Positions 51,966 through 62,300 of a DNA stretch of 64,000 nucleotides are shown here, in pieces; positions within the stretch are counted from its first letter, which is position 1; each line of letters starts with the position of its first letter. The notes under the pieces were generated by a model. That model saw only the letters and a list, made by a program, of their open reading frames with translations, had not been told where the DNA came from and did not search any database. The DNA lies in contig NZ_CP139247.1 of the NCBI RefSeq assembly GCF_034087045.1, forward strand, positions 3,622,001 to 3,686,000, in the 5' to 3' direction. This stretch comes from Chitinophaga sancti. Its GTDB lineage: Bacteria > Bacteroidota > Bacteroidia > Chitinophagales > Chitinophagaceae. The translations under genes were made by a program, and so were the position numbers.

Positions 51966-54866
51966 ATTAGTAATACCATTGGCTTTTGTAAGCACCACTA
52001 CGTACATGCCATTTGGTAAATGAGAAACTGACAATGCCAGACTTGTTTTGGTGAGCATATCCTCTCTACGCAGGTAGGTCTTTCCATCCATACCGTATAT
52101 TTCCAATAACTTCCAGTTAGATAGCTGGTCGATAGTAAGAGAGGTATATGCCGGATTGGGATATAATCGAGGCCCTGTAGTAACCGTTGGATCCGGATCC
52201 ACAGCAGTGATCACATCTACATTGAAAGTAAGTTGATTGCTGGATACCTGTGACGCTGTGATACAACCCGTTAAACTACTTGTAAGCAGGCAAAGAATTT
52301 TATCTCCTGTTTTCTTTGGTGTGTAATTAATAGTATCGGCAGTGGCTTCACTAATGTTAGCCCAGGTATGTGTATTGGTGCTGTCCATCCATTGGTAGAA
52401 TGGGTAGCTACCACCGTTGGCGATGGCGGATGTTAAAATAGTAGATACATATTGTCTTACGGAAGTAGTGCCAGTGATGGTGATGACAGGTGTAGCAGCA
52501 GCATTTACTTTTAGATAATGCACAGCCGTGCTGTCATCATCTGCCATACAACGATACAGGTTGCCCGACCATGATAGTAAGGCATTATTTAAGCTTAAAC
52601 TGCTTGTATTTACCCCGCTTATATTTACATACCCACTCCCCGTATTTTGCTGCCATTGATAGGAGGAAGCGTACTTGTTATAAGTCAATGTCAATGTTGT
52701 TCCTTCACACACAGTCACGGTATCAGTGGTAATAACATCTACTTTAAATGTAAGCTCGTTGCTGGTTATCTGCGAGGTCGTAAGACAACCAGTTAAATTG
52801 CTGGTGAGTATACAACGGATCTTATCGCCTGTTTTGGCAGGGATATAAGTGAGTGTATTATAGACTGCATTGCTGATGCCTGCCCATGTATGCGTGCTGG
52901 TGCTATCCATCCATTGGTAGGTAGGAGAGGTGCCGCCATTAGTGATAGTAGCACTTAATGTGGTAGCTGTGTTCTGTACCATAGCAGTTGTACCGCTAAT
53001 GGTGATAGTGGGCGTGATTGTAGCATTCACTAATAGATAGTGCACCTCCGAACTATCATTATTCGCCACACAACGATAGCGATAACCGGACCATGTGAGC
53101 AAGGTATTATTCAATGTGTAGGTGGCCGAAGTGGCCCCGCTGATATTTACATACCCACTGCCTGTATTTTGCTGCCACTGGTAAGCAGATGCACTGGCGC
53201 TGGTGTTCAATGTAACACTGCCTCCTTCGCACACCGCTACCGTATCTATCTTACCAAAAGTGATATCTACCAGGCTCAGAGACGCAAAGGTGCTCCCGGT
53301 GCCCACTCTTAAATAAATATCCAGCGAATCTACTCCGGAAACGCCTGTGTAATTGATCGCTCTGTCATACTCCGGACTGGCACTGGTACTATATCTGGTC
53401 TCAATGCTCTTAGCTGCGCTCCAGTCTTCAGCTCCTAAACGGGTTTCCAAGATCCTTGGCGTACTACTTGCATCCACTCTCGCGCCCCACAACTTGAAAT
53501 TGTAGATCTTATTTTGCGACAATCCTTTAATGCGGAGTATCACTCCATTGGGATTGATAGAATTATACAGGAACATATTATCTGACAAGGCAGTTGCAGG
53601 ATAATCATCCACACCTACAGAAACCCCGTTATTATTAATCCCCCTGGTTATAGCTGTTGTATTATAAGTTCCATCCGGGGTACCTATAATTTTCATTGAA
53701 ATCGTTGTCGTACTATCACCTGTAGTAAGGAGCTGGCTAATAGTTGCGCCATCCCTGAAGCCCGCCGATCCGCCACTACCATACCAGTTATTCCAGTAAT
53801 TACCATATGCATCCGGGGAAGCTGTTGGCTGGCCCATAGCCGTACCACTTGGTAAAACAGTATTCACACCATCCCCCCCTAAATCGACCAGGATCCTGTT
53901 GGTATTCCGTACTCTTACACTGGCCGAAGTGCTGGTAGCCGTCAATGTCACAATATTGGAATAGGTAGAATAAGTCCCATCCGTATATTGAGTCCTCACC
54001 CTGAAGTATTGTGTAGTCGTATAAGTATTAGAATAAGTCTTTTTAACGGTGTCGGTCACCGTATCAAAGGTGCTCCATGTACTCCCGTCCGAAGATGTCT
54101 CAATAATATATATCCCTGTCCCTGCCTGAAAGTATTGTTGCCAGCGTGCAAATAAACTATCAGCAATAAACTGGTTTCCCGCCGAATTCAGATGTACCCC
54201 ATCACCTGCACCATACACAGGATTGATCTCTGCATCAGTACTGGCAGCTGTATTCACAACATTATTAAACCCCTCTATATACCGGGTAGGCCATGCTGCA
54301 CGGATACTATCCGCCAGCACTTTCAATTGTGTCTGCAAAGTAGCGCTGAAGGTTGTACGTGGTTGGGTGGTCTCCCAGAAAATAGGAACACCACTATTCA
54401 GGGCCAGTACATCCAGGTATCTTAAGTTCGCCATGATCTCTGCATTCGTCAACCCATTTGCCACATCATTTGTAGGCAAAGAGATGAACATAAAATCAGG
54501 GTTACTGTTCAGCGCACTATCGATATTCGTACCTGTCGTACCCCCTTTGGAAACCGGCATCAGGTTCGCACTGGCATACCCTGCCACAGCGAGGTTGATC
54601 CAGGTAGGACTGGATGTATTACTTGTGAGCCATGCACTGATCTTATCACCGAGACGATCGGGATAAGATAATAAATAACCTGCAAGGGTAGAAGATCCCA
54701 GCCCTACTACACGCGGACTGTTGGTAAGGGTTTTGTCATTTGTATTCCAACGTAAGGTAAAGGTGTTATCACTGTTCCTATATACTCCTGCATGTAAAGT
54801 GGTATCGTTGGCATTCACTGTCAGACTGGCCATACATAATACCAGCATAAAAAAATAGTACCGCAT
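51939..54866 (-). CDS. Secreted SGNH/GDSL hydrolase with Ig-like repeats and type IX secretion tail
   Basis: A 975-residue exported esterase-type enzyme. Signal peptide 1-19. The SGNH hydrolase domain is about 50-245: block I VVGLGSSTLAG (nucleophile probably Ser59), PTND (Asn133-Asp134) and DGVH (Asp222, His225). A fibronectin-III-like stretch is at about 250-312. A domain of about 225 residues (NRILVDLGGDG onward) is probably a carbohydrate-binding or galactose-binding-like fold. Two copies of a module pair follow, each with CEG..L and YQWQQNTGSGYVNISG then YQWMDST. The C-terminal sorting domain is about 885-975 (LYPNPAYTSLTIDQ, LPNGMYVVVLTKANG, VMKFIKAD), which targets it to the type IX secretion system. 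Likely a polysaccharide or glycan deacetylase/esterase. Confidence 0.88.
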   Translation of the reverse strand: MRYYFFMLVLCMASLTVNANDTTLHAGVYRNSDNTFTLRWNTNDKTLTNSPRVVGLGSSTLAGYLLSYPDRLGDKISAWLTSNTSSPTWINLAVAGYASANLMPVSKGGTTGTNIDSALNSNPDFMFISLPTNDVANGLTNAEIMANLRYLDVLALNSGVPIFWETTQPRTTFSATLQTQLKVLADSIRAAWPTRYIEGFNNVVNTAASTDAEINPVYGAGDGVHLNSAGNQFIADSLFARWQQYFQAGTGIYIIETSSDGSTWSTFDTVTDTVKKTYSNTYTTTQYFRVRTQYTDGTYSTYSNIVTLTATSTSASVRVRNTNRILVDLGGDGVNTVLPSGTAMGQPTASPDAYGNYWNNWYGSGGSAGFRDGATISQLLTTGDSTTTISMKIIGTPDGTYNTTAITRGINNNGVSVGVDDYPATALSDNMFLYNSINPNGVILRIKGLSQNKIYNFKLWGARVDASSTPRILETRLGAEDWSAAKSIETRYSTSASPEYDRAINYTGVSGVDSLDIYLRVGTGSTFASLSLVDITFGKIDTVAVCEGGSVTLNTSASASAYQWQQNTGSGYVNISGATSATYTLNNTLLTWSGYRYRCVANNDSSEVHYLLVNATITPTITISGTTAMVQNTATTLSATITNGGTSPTYQWMDSTSTHTWAGISNAVYNTLTYIPAKTGDKIRCILTSNLTGCLTTSQITSNELTFKVDVITTDTVTVCEGTTLTLTYNKYASSYQWQQNTGSGYVNISGVNTSSLSLNNALLSWSGNLYRCMADDDSTAVHYLKVNAAATPVITITGTTSVRQYVSTILTSAIANGGSYPFYQWMDSTNTHTWANISEATADTINYTPKKTGDKILCLLTSSLTGCITASQVSSNQLTFNVDVITAVDPDPTVTTGPRLYPNPAYTSLTIDQLSNWKLLEIYGMDGKTYLRREDMLTKTSLALSVSHLPNGMYVVVLTKANGITNVMKFIKAD

Positions 54867-55022
54867 AGAAAGGACTAAAATTAATCTTTATGTGGAAATT
54901 TGTTGTAGTAAATGTTGTATATTATATGGTTATAATATATATGCCCCTCCCGAAAAAAAGCAGTAAATTCAATATTGTCCAAAATAGCCAGGACCCTATT
55001 CCGGCTATTCACTTATTGACTC

Positions 55023-55608
55023 CCGTTAAGTGTAGCTGCACAATCTGTACAGGTGATCACTAATCATGTGGGGTACGACTATAATCTTCCCAAACATGCT
55101 ATAATTAAAGCAGATTCCAAACAGTCCATCGATAAATTTGAACTGATTGCCGCTAATACCGGGCAAACAGTCTATGAAGGTTCGGCAGTATACAGCGGAC
55201 CTGTCTTTTTCAACCTATTCAATCCTCAACAGATCTCACTGACGGCTTATCGTCTGTTCAAGACGTACGCATTACTACAGCAGAAACCCGGCATCGATTA
55301 TCGTCAATACCTGAGAAGAATAATGGACGAAGTTACTTATGGGGCGGATTACTTAGCGCGCATGCAGGTAAATAAGGGTTCCTGCTATCGTTTTGGCGCA
55401 GCGCGCCGGGTCCCGGCAAGCTGGCGAAGGATAGGTTGATCCGTGCAGAAGATAAAGATATCACATTAAGCAGTCGTAAGACCAGTCTCATGGTGGCATT
55501 ACCATAGACGAACATAACTGGCACAGTTTCCAGTGTAGCTATTGCTACGGACTTGGCTTATCAATAGCTGCATTAGCCATGACAGTATGCATGAAAAATA
55601 CCCAATGA
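55023..55608 (+). pseudogene. Glycoside hydrolase family 9 (endoglucanase) pseudogene
   Basis: It starts inside a signal peptide (LPLSVAAQ after a stop). It continues with the Ig-like N-terminal domain (VITNHVGYDYNLPKHAIIK, GQTVYEGSAVYSGPV), then jumps to catalytic-domain sequence (FNPQQISLTAYRLFKTYALL, DEVTYGADYLARMQVNKGS). At about 55395 the frame shifts to SAPGPGKLAKDRLIRAEDKD, and after a stop a third piece reads FQCSYCYGLGLSIAALA. An internal deletion, a frameshift and stops show a dead gene; an intact GH9 enzyme of this type would have roughly 550-850 residues. Only the first 128 codons remain as one open frame. Confidence 0.75.
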
Positions 55609-55619
55609 AATGAAGAAGT

Positions 55620-55660
55620 CAACGACAGAAAAGATGTAGTGTTTATCTTTTCTGTCGTTG
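55620..55660. terminator. Bidirectional terminator hairpin
   Basis: CAACGACAGAAAAGAT (55620-55635) pairs perfectly over 16 bp with ATCTTTTCTGTCGTTG (55645-55660), loop GTAGTGTTT. It lies about 50 bp after the end of the minus-strand response regulator gene. Confidence 0.75.
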
Positions 55661-55708
55661 GCTGATTATCGCAGAAGGAAAGATTATCAATGCGAAATAA
55701 TCGCACTG

Positions 55709-56371
55709 TTAGGTTTTATGGAAATGCATCTTAAACAACTCTGTTTTTGTTTTAATATCAAGTTTAAAGTAAATATTCTTCATGTGATATTGTATAGTAT
55801 TCAGGCTAAGATGTAACCTGGCAGCTATCTCTTTGTGAGATAATCCCTCCAATACCATTTGCGCGACTTCTTTTTCTTTTTTTGTCAGCTTCTCCTTTAC
55901 AGCAGGTTGAGGAAGATCATTTCTGACAACCATATACCTGAATATCTGCTGACTCATTACCGGTTGCCCATATAACAGCATATTAAGGATCTTATGATAA
56001 ATACTGCTGAAGTTCTCTGATTTCTGAAGATAACCATCAGCCCCTCTGTCAAATGCAGCCTTAATCAGGTGTTTGTTCTCATCCTTTGTAAGTATTACAA
56101 TCAACATTTCAGGTTTTATCTGCTTTAGCGTCTTAATCGTATCCTCTTTTTGAATCTCATTCAAACAAATGTCTAACAGTAAAAGATCAGGATTCAGAGA
56201 TGGAGTATTATATAGTAACTGTATCGCGTTACGCAGATTGAGCGAATGCAGGCATGAAGAAAATTGTTTATCCTGCAGGAAATGTCTCATTAAATTGTCG
56301 CTAAATTGGGGGTCTTCATCAATAATTCCAATCTGATATATGCGATTGGTCGTTAAGTAAGTATTAGGCAT
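55709..56371 (-). CDS. LuxR/NarL-type response regulator
   Basis: A 220-residue two-domain regulator. The receiver domain is about 12-130 with the acidic pocket DED (18-20), phospho-acceptor Asp67 (LLLLDICL), Thr95 (VILT) and Lys117 (YLQK). The C-terminal LuxR helix-turn-helix is about 155-215: LTKKEKEVAQMVLEGLSHKE and IAARLHLSLNTIQYHMKNIY. No histidine kinase lies beside it. It is divergent from the SPFH-polyketide unit across 540 bp and is a reasonable candidate cluster regulator (inference). Confidence 0.92.
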   Translation of the reverse strand: MPNTYLTTNRIYQIGIIDEDPQFSDNLMRHFLQDKQFSSCLHSLNLRNAIQLLYNTPSLNPDLLLLDICLNEIQKEDTIKTLKQIKPEMLIVILTKDENKHLIKAAFDRGADGYLQKSENFSSIYHKILNMLLYGQPVMSQQIFRYMVVRNDLPQPAVKEKLTKKEKEVAQMVLEGLSHKEIAARLHLSLNTIQYHMKNIYFKLDIKTKTELFKMHFHKT

Positions 56372-56908
56372 TTGGATTAGTTGTTTTGTCGATTTCCGGT
56401 ATTACGAACCCATGCAGAACAAAGATCTTAGCGTCCTACACTTTTATGTGGTAAAAATAACCTGTATAAATCCGAAATTTAATTTTGAGGTGACAAATAT
56501 GCTAGGTAGATGTCATAATTATAACAGACGATCTTTAATATTGTTAAACTCATTTGGGGAAATTTTATAAATCCTTAGAACAAATATTAAAATGCTATGT
56601 TTAGCTTATGAGCAAAATATGAAAAAGTGAGTTAAATATATTGATTGTTGGATTTTATATTTTACAATAGAATATTGATTTATATGATCAGTCAATTTTT
56701 ATACAATGTAAACACTATTTTAGCCCTTAAATATTTAATTCTCCGTTAGAGAAAAATAAATTAAAAACAGACACAACATGCTACCGTAAGATAAATTCTG
56801 CGGAAAATTCCATTAATTATTGCAGGTATCATTTAATTAAAAAATGAGCAGCGTTAAAGTTATGCCCTGTACATCCGATGCGTTTAATAGTTATACAGAT
56901 ATAACAAC
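56372..56908. other. AT-rich divergent intergenic region
   Basis: About 540 bp, strongly AT-rich compared with the flanking genes, with no open frame. It must hold the promoters for the response regulator and for the SPFH-polyketide unit, but I see no clear TTG/TAnnTTTG pair or palindrome. Confidence 0.45.
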
Positions 56909-57787
56909 ATGAAGAAAAAAATTGGAGGATTCAACACTGGTCTGATAATAAGAAATACAGGCATTATATTGCTGTTGCTATTATTAGTGGTGGCACTTTT
57001 TTCAAAAAGGATATTTATTACCATTAAGCCAGGAGAAGCTGGTGTATTGTATAATATATTTACCGGTACAGATATGAGCAGAACATACGGTGAAGGATTA
57101 CATATAATCAGCCCGGTTAATACCATGATCGTTTATAATGTTCGTACTCATAAAATAAATTTTGATCAATACTTACTTAGTGCAAACGGACTTACTATTC
57201 ATGTATTACATTCTGTTCTCTATAAGCCGGATGTACGTTTATTACCTTCACTCCATCAGCAAATCGGCCCCGGTTATGAGCAGCTTATTGTTGATCCGAG
57301 CGTGAAGTCAATGATGAGGAAGGAGATTGCAGGCCTTACACCGGAAGAAATTTTTATGATTGACAGAGGTGTTGTTGAAAAGAATAGCAGAAGCACACTT
57401 TCTCAGATACTAGCTAAAGATCAGGTCATTATTGAAGGTTATTATATAACAAGTATCTCCTTACCCGATTCTGTAAACAAAGCCATTGAATCAGTATATC
57501 GTCAGCAACAGTTAAACGAAGAGTATAATTACAGATTGGCTGTGGAAGATAAAGAGCGTACACGGAAAGGCATAGAAGCCCAGGGTTTGAGAGAATTCAG
57601 TTCTGTTTCAAAAATCTCTCCATTATTATGGAAAGCACTTGACGTAACACAAAAAATAGGTACCTCCCCCAACTCAAAATTGATTTTCATGGGTAGTGGC
57701 GCCAAGGGATTACCCATTCTCTTAAGCGATCAGATGGCTGCTGGTCAGGATACGACAGCACAACGACTACCAGTTATAATTCCGTAA
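56909..57787 (+). CDS. SPFH/band-7 (prohibitin-like) membrane protein
   Basis: A 292-residue protein with an N-terminal membrane helix (about 14-33, RNTGIILLLLLLVVALFSKR). The SPFH domain is about 40-225: ITIKPGEAGVLYNIFTGTD, YGEGLHIISPVNTMIVYNV, then QVIIEGYYITSISLPDSVNK. A coiled, charged tail follows (RQQQLNEEYNYRLAVEDKER). Family members form membrane microdomains and rings that organise other membrane proteins. It is followed 31 bp later by a DUF697 gene in the same direction, and the whole series continues into the polyketide genes. Confidence 0.88.
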   Translation: MKKKIGGFNTGLIIRNTGIILLLLLLVVALFSKRIFITIKPGEAGVLYNIFTGTDMSRTYGEGLHIISPVNTMIVYNVRTHKINFDQYLLSANGLTIHVLHSVLYKPDVRLLPSLHQQIGPGYEQLIVDPSVKSMMRKEIAGLTPEEIFMIDRGVVEKNSRSTLSQILAKDQVIIEGYYITSISLPDSVNKAIESVYRQQQLNEEYNYRLAVEDKERTRKGIEAQGLREFSSVSKISPLLWKALDVTQKIGTSPNSKLIFMGSGAKGLPILLSDQMAAGQDTTAQRLPVIIP

Positions 57788-57818
57788 ATAATTTTTTATC
57801 ACTATAAAAATCATACTA

Positions 57819-58370
57819 ATGACAGAAAATCAACAATTGCAGGAAACGGTCATCACGGGTAAAACCGCTAAGGAAATCATCAAGAAACACGTGCTCATTT
57901 CTATGGGTGTAGGTGCAGTACCTATTCCATTTGTAGATGTAGCTGCAATTACAGCTACACAACTTTCCATGATCAGCAAACTGGCCGCCCACCACAATGT
58001 GCAGTTTTCTAATGATCTGGGTAAATCTATTATCGTTTCCCTGGTTGGCGGTGCAGGTAGTAAAGCACTCGTAATGGCTTCTATCGGCAGTTTCATTAAA
58101 TTCATCCCGGTTGTAGGTACTGCTGTCGGAGCTGTTACATTCCCTGCTATTGCCGGTGCCACAACATATGCTATCGGACAGGTATTCGATAAACACTTTG
58201 CAGGTGGAGGAACAATGTTGGATTTAAAAGCTTCTGATATGAAAACCTATTTTGCAGAGGAACTGGATAAAGGAAAGGAATTTGCAGGTAAAGTTAAAAA
58301 AACTGTTACAAAACCATTTACCTCAAAAACTGAATCCTTAACAGAAGAGGGAAAAGAAGAGACCATATAA
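57819..58370 (+). CDS. YcjF/DUF697-like membrane protein
   Basis: A 183-residue protein with the DUF697 pattern: KEIIKKHVLISMGVGAVPIPFVDV, AITATQLSMISKLAAHH, IGSFIKFIPVVGTAVGAVTF and AIAGATTYAIGQVFDKHFAGGG, forming two hydrophobic hairpins. A charged Lys/Glu-rich tail follows. In other proteins this domain follows a GTPase; here it stands alone. It has a close neighbour on each side (SPFH gene 31 bp upstream, small membrane gene 10 bp downstream). Function unknown; membrane-associated. Confidence 0.82.
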   Translation: MTENQQLQETVITGKTAKEIIKKHVLISMGVGAVPIPFVDVAAITATQLSMISKLAAHHNVQFSNDLGKSIIVSLVGGAGSKALVMASIGSFIKFIPVVGTAVGAVTFPAIAGATTYAIGQVFDKHFAGGGTMLDLKASDMKTYFAEELDKGKEFAGKVKKTVTKPFTSKTESLTEEGKEETI

Positions 58371-58380
58371 GCACTATATT

Positions 58381-58560
58381 ATGGTGAACATTCTTTTTAC
58401 TCCTTTCTTTATCGGTTGGATCATTCTTAGCCTGATATGCGCCATCCTTGGAGCTAACAGACGTACACGCTTCTGGGGAACCTTCTGGTTGGCCATGATC
58501 GTCTCTCCATTCCTGGTACTGATCATGCTGATGATCTTTCAACCTGTAAAAAAAGGATAA
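58381..58560 (+). CDS. Small two-helix membrane protein (59 residues)
   Basis: ATG at 58381 to TAA at 58560. Two hydrophobic segments (ILFTPFFIGWIILSLICAIL and WLAMIVSPFLVLIMLMIF) are separated by the basic turn GANRRTRFWG, with a KKG end. It starts 10 bp after the DUF697 gene and ends 31 bp before the thioesterase gene, so it sits within the apparent operon. No family recognised; the spacing and clean membrane pattern support a real gene. Confidence 0.75.
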   Translation: MVNILFTPFFIGWIILSLICAILGANRRTRFWGTFWLAMIVSPFLVLIMLMIFQPVKKG

Positions 58561-58591
58561 TGTCCTTTACATCTACCTAATCCTTATTGCC

Positions 58592-59329
58592 ATGGATGTT
58601 AATGGCGTACAGCTTTTTATTTTTCCGCATGCCGGTGGAAGCGATTTGTCCTATCGCTCACTAGAACGAAAATTGCAGATAGCAGGTACCACATTTACAA
58701 TTTGTTACCCGGGAAGAGCAAAACGTTTTAATGAGCCATTCGCAAAGGATGTCCCGTCTTTGGCAAAGGATTGTATGGATATTATTACGCTTAACAGACA
58801 ACATGATCTGCCGATGGTTTTCCTGGGTCATAGCCTGGGAGCACTGGTGGCTTATGAAACAATAAAGTGTTTACGTACATCCGGCTCAGGACTGCCTGAG
58901 CTGGTTTTCTTCACCGGCAGAAGCGGCCCTTGTGAAGCTCCCGTTAACATGGAAAGACACAAATTAGCAGACGGCGAACTAATTACACACCTGTCGGCTA
59001 TGGGAGGCATTGACCTTAGCCTTCTCACAAATCCTGATTTTATTTCTTTTTTTCTGCCCGTAATCAGAAATGATCTGCGTTTGAATGATACCTATAAGTA
59101 TTGTGAAAGCAACAGATTCGATATTCCATTTGTATTGCTGAACGGCAGCAATGATAGAATTGCTGAAAACCAGGCGCTGCTTTCATGGCAGAAAGAAACC
59201 CTCGGAATATGTATTCATGAATTCCTCGACGGAGGCCACTTTTTTTTGCTTGAATCTCCGGATTTCAGTAAAAAGATAAGTCAGTTTATCCATCGTTATG
59301 TTATATGCACTCAATTACCCTACGTCTAA
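58592..59329 (+). CDS. Type II thioesterase (alpha/beta hydrolase)
   Basis: A 245-residue stand-alone thioesterase. FIFPHAGGSDLSYRSL is the family's N-terminal oxyanion region, the nucleophile motif is GHSLG (Ser81), Asp188 lies in NGSNDRIAEN and His216 in GGHFFLLES. Enzymes of this type remove wrongly loaded or stalled acyl groups from carrier proteins of polyketide and peptide synthases. Its position directly before two polyketide synthase genes (the next ATG is 10 bp after its stop) fits that proof-reading role. Confidence 0.92.
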   Translation: MDVNGVQLFIFPHAGGSDLSYRSLERKLQIAGTTFTICYPGRAKRFNEPFAKDVPSLAKDCMDIITLNRQHDLPMVFLGHSLGALVAYETIKCLRTSGSGLPELVFFTGRSGPCEAPVNMERHKLADGELITHLSAMGGIDLSLLTNPDFISFFLPVIRNDLRLNDTYKYCESNRFDIPFVLLNGSNDRIAENQALLSWQKETLGICIHEFLDGGHFFLLESPDFSKKISQFIHRYVICTQLPYV

Positions 59330-59339
59330 TTTATCTATT

Positions 59340-62300
59340 ATGAAGTCAGTATCCCATGAATCACTGAGCAGTCTGCAAAAATCATTTTTCATTATCAGAA
59401 ACCTCGAAAGAAAATTAAAAGATCAGTTAATCAGTACTGATTCAATGGAAGAAATTGCTGTCGTTGGGATGGCCTGCCATCTGCCAGGTGGTATTCATAC
59501 AGTGAACGATTTCTGGAATGCATTGCTTGCGGGAGAAGACCTGGTAACAAATTACAGCTTGTTAACCCGCTGGCAGGAAATGGAACAAAAGGAATACCTG
59601 TTTAATAAATGTATGCCCCATGCCGGATTACTAGATGATATTACATTGTTCGATAATGACTTTTTCCATATATCACCGGCAGAATCCAGATATATAGATC
59701 CTCAACACAGACATCTCCTCATGCTTGCTCATAAAGCACTCGCTGATGCAGGCATCCCCGCTGATACACTGAAAGGTTCGGATACAGGTGTCTTTACGGG
59801 TATAAGCGCATTTGACTATAGCCTGCACATTATGCAACAGGATGAATCCCTGAGAATAAATCCTTATGTCTGCAGCGGTAATTCATTCAGCGGTGCCAGC
59901 GGACGGATATCCTATTGCCTGGGTCTTCATGGCCCGTGTATCAGTATAGATACCGCCTGCTCTTCTTCTCTGGTGGCATTACACCAGGCCGCGGCCAGCC
60001 TGAAACGCAATGAATGTAACCTCGCACTGGTAAGCGGGGCTAACCTAATTTTATCACCCTACCTGCAGGCCAGCCTTACTGAAGCAGGTATGCTCTCTCC
60101 CGATGGTCGTTGTAAGGCCTTTGATGATAGTGCAAATGGATATGTGCGCTCCGAAGGTTGCATTACTGTTGTACTTAAACGATTATCAGATGCTGAAAAA
60201 GATGGCGACCGCATTTATGCCTGTATTAAAGGTTCTGCAGTTGCCCAGGATGGCGCCAGCGGAGGATTGACCGTGCCCGATCCGGCCAGTCAGGCAAAAG
60301 TAATTAAACATGCACTTGCCGCTGCCGGTATAGAGGCCGATGATATCCGCTTCGTGGAAACCCATGGTACAGGTACCCCCCTGGGCGATCCCGTAGAGGC
60401 CGAAGGACTGCGCCTCGCTTTCGGAGAACGCCATAACAGGGAAAAAATAGTGGCCGGATCTGTGAAAAGCAATTTCGGACACCTGGAAGCAGCAGCCGGG
60501 CTGGCTGGCTTCATGAAGGCCTGCCTGAATGTATACCACAAACAAATACCCCCTTCCCTCCACTTTAAAACTCCTAATCATCATATCGATTGGCAACAGA
60601 TGCCTTTTCATATTAATGCAGAAGAATACCTTTTCAGTAACGATGAAAAACGTATAATTGGTGGTGTTAGCTCATTCGGCTTTACGGGAACTGTTGCCCA
60701 CTGTATTGTTGCGGAACATCAACATACAATGGTTGAAAAATGCATCCCGCCACCAGACTTTCAATTAAAACCCCATTGGCTGGGAAAAATACCCGGACCT
60801 GTTGTTCCTGCCGGATATGCCGTTAGATGGAAAGAGGTTGAACTGGCTGCAGATAAAAAACCGGAAAATGATATGGCATACGTATATGTTGAAACAGATG
60901 GAGGCACTCCGGCTTTTCAGAAATCGTTTCTCTCCGGTAAAAACGCTTTTTCTATCTCAATAGATCACCTATGCCGGCTGGAGAATATTTTTTCTACACA
61001 ACGTTATCAGCAATATTGCCTGGTATACGATCTCAGCGCATGGGTAGAAGAGGATGAAAATGATGAATATACCCTGTCCGCAGCCTTTAAACATATCATT
61101 CAACTCTTTCAGACTTTAAAAACACTTTCTTTATCGCCGGACGTTATACTTTTTATCACCCGTCAGGGCCTCCATGTAAACGGAACTGCACCCTTATCTG
61201 CATTACAACACAGTCTTGCATCCTTTATCAGATCCGCATCGCTGGAGTTACAATCGCCTGCCATGCTGGTGCTGGATATATACAATGATCTTCCGGATAT
61301 GAATTTTATTAATCGCTATGTGCAGCAGTCATATTTCCGGGAAACAGCCTTCAGAAACAATAAATACTGGTATCCTGTTATTGCACCTGCCACACCGATA
61401 CCCCCAATAAAAGTGACATTGGATAAAGAAGGCACCTACCTGGTTACAGGAGGCAACGGAAGCCTGGGTGAACATATCGCCATTTGGTTGAGAGACAATG
61501 GAGCCGGCCAGGTAATTATTACCGGCAGATCTGCAAACGCAAACCATAAAAATGATCGTATCATTTATAAACAGCTGGATGTTGCCTGTGAAGAAGATGT
61601 AAAAGCATTTGGTAAATGGTTGCAAAGCAGTGCTCTGCCGCTTAAAGGGATCGTACATGCCGCCGGTACAAACAGCCGTTGTTTACTAAAAGATATGACC
61701 ATAGATGATATGTTGCAGGTGGGAGCTCCCAAAATCAACGGTATCAGGTACCTCAGCAGGCATCTGCCGTCTGATCAGCTTGATTTCCTGGTAACTTATT
61801 CTTCCATAGCGGCAATATGGGGTTCTGCCATGCTTGCGCATTATGCTGCTGCAAACGCTTATATGGATGCTTTTGTACTCCATTTAAAAACAAAAGGTAT
61901 TCCTGCTGCAACCATCAACTGGGGACCCTGGAAGAATAGTAATATGGTGCTGAAAGATAGTAATACCACCAGCCTGCTGGAAGAATCCGGCGTGCTGACT
62001 GTGCATGCAGATACTGTTGGAAGAAGTTATGCTTCCCTGCTGGGTATAAGCCAGGATCAGCGGATTTATGTACAGTTAAATCAATCCCGCTTTTTACAGA
62101 TGATGGAAATAAGAGGCGCGCAAAGTTATTGGGATACATTACGCGGAATGCAACAGCAGAAGCCTGTAACAGCAAGCAATACCGGTACATTGCCCAACCT
62201 GGTGCTGATCACTGATAACGCTGAAAGAGCGGGCCTTATTCACCATGAACTGGTACTCCTTGTAAAAGATGTATTAGTCATTCCCGAAGAAGAGGAGATA

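Noticed and set aside
54223..54666. 147-codon plus-strand frame opposite the SGNH hydrolase
   Set aside because: Antisense to the conserved SGNH catalytic domain and without a plausible product.
56372..56908. Riboswitch or small RNA in the large AT-rich gap
   Set aside because: I could see no conserved structured element or terminator within it.
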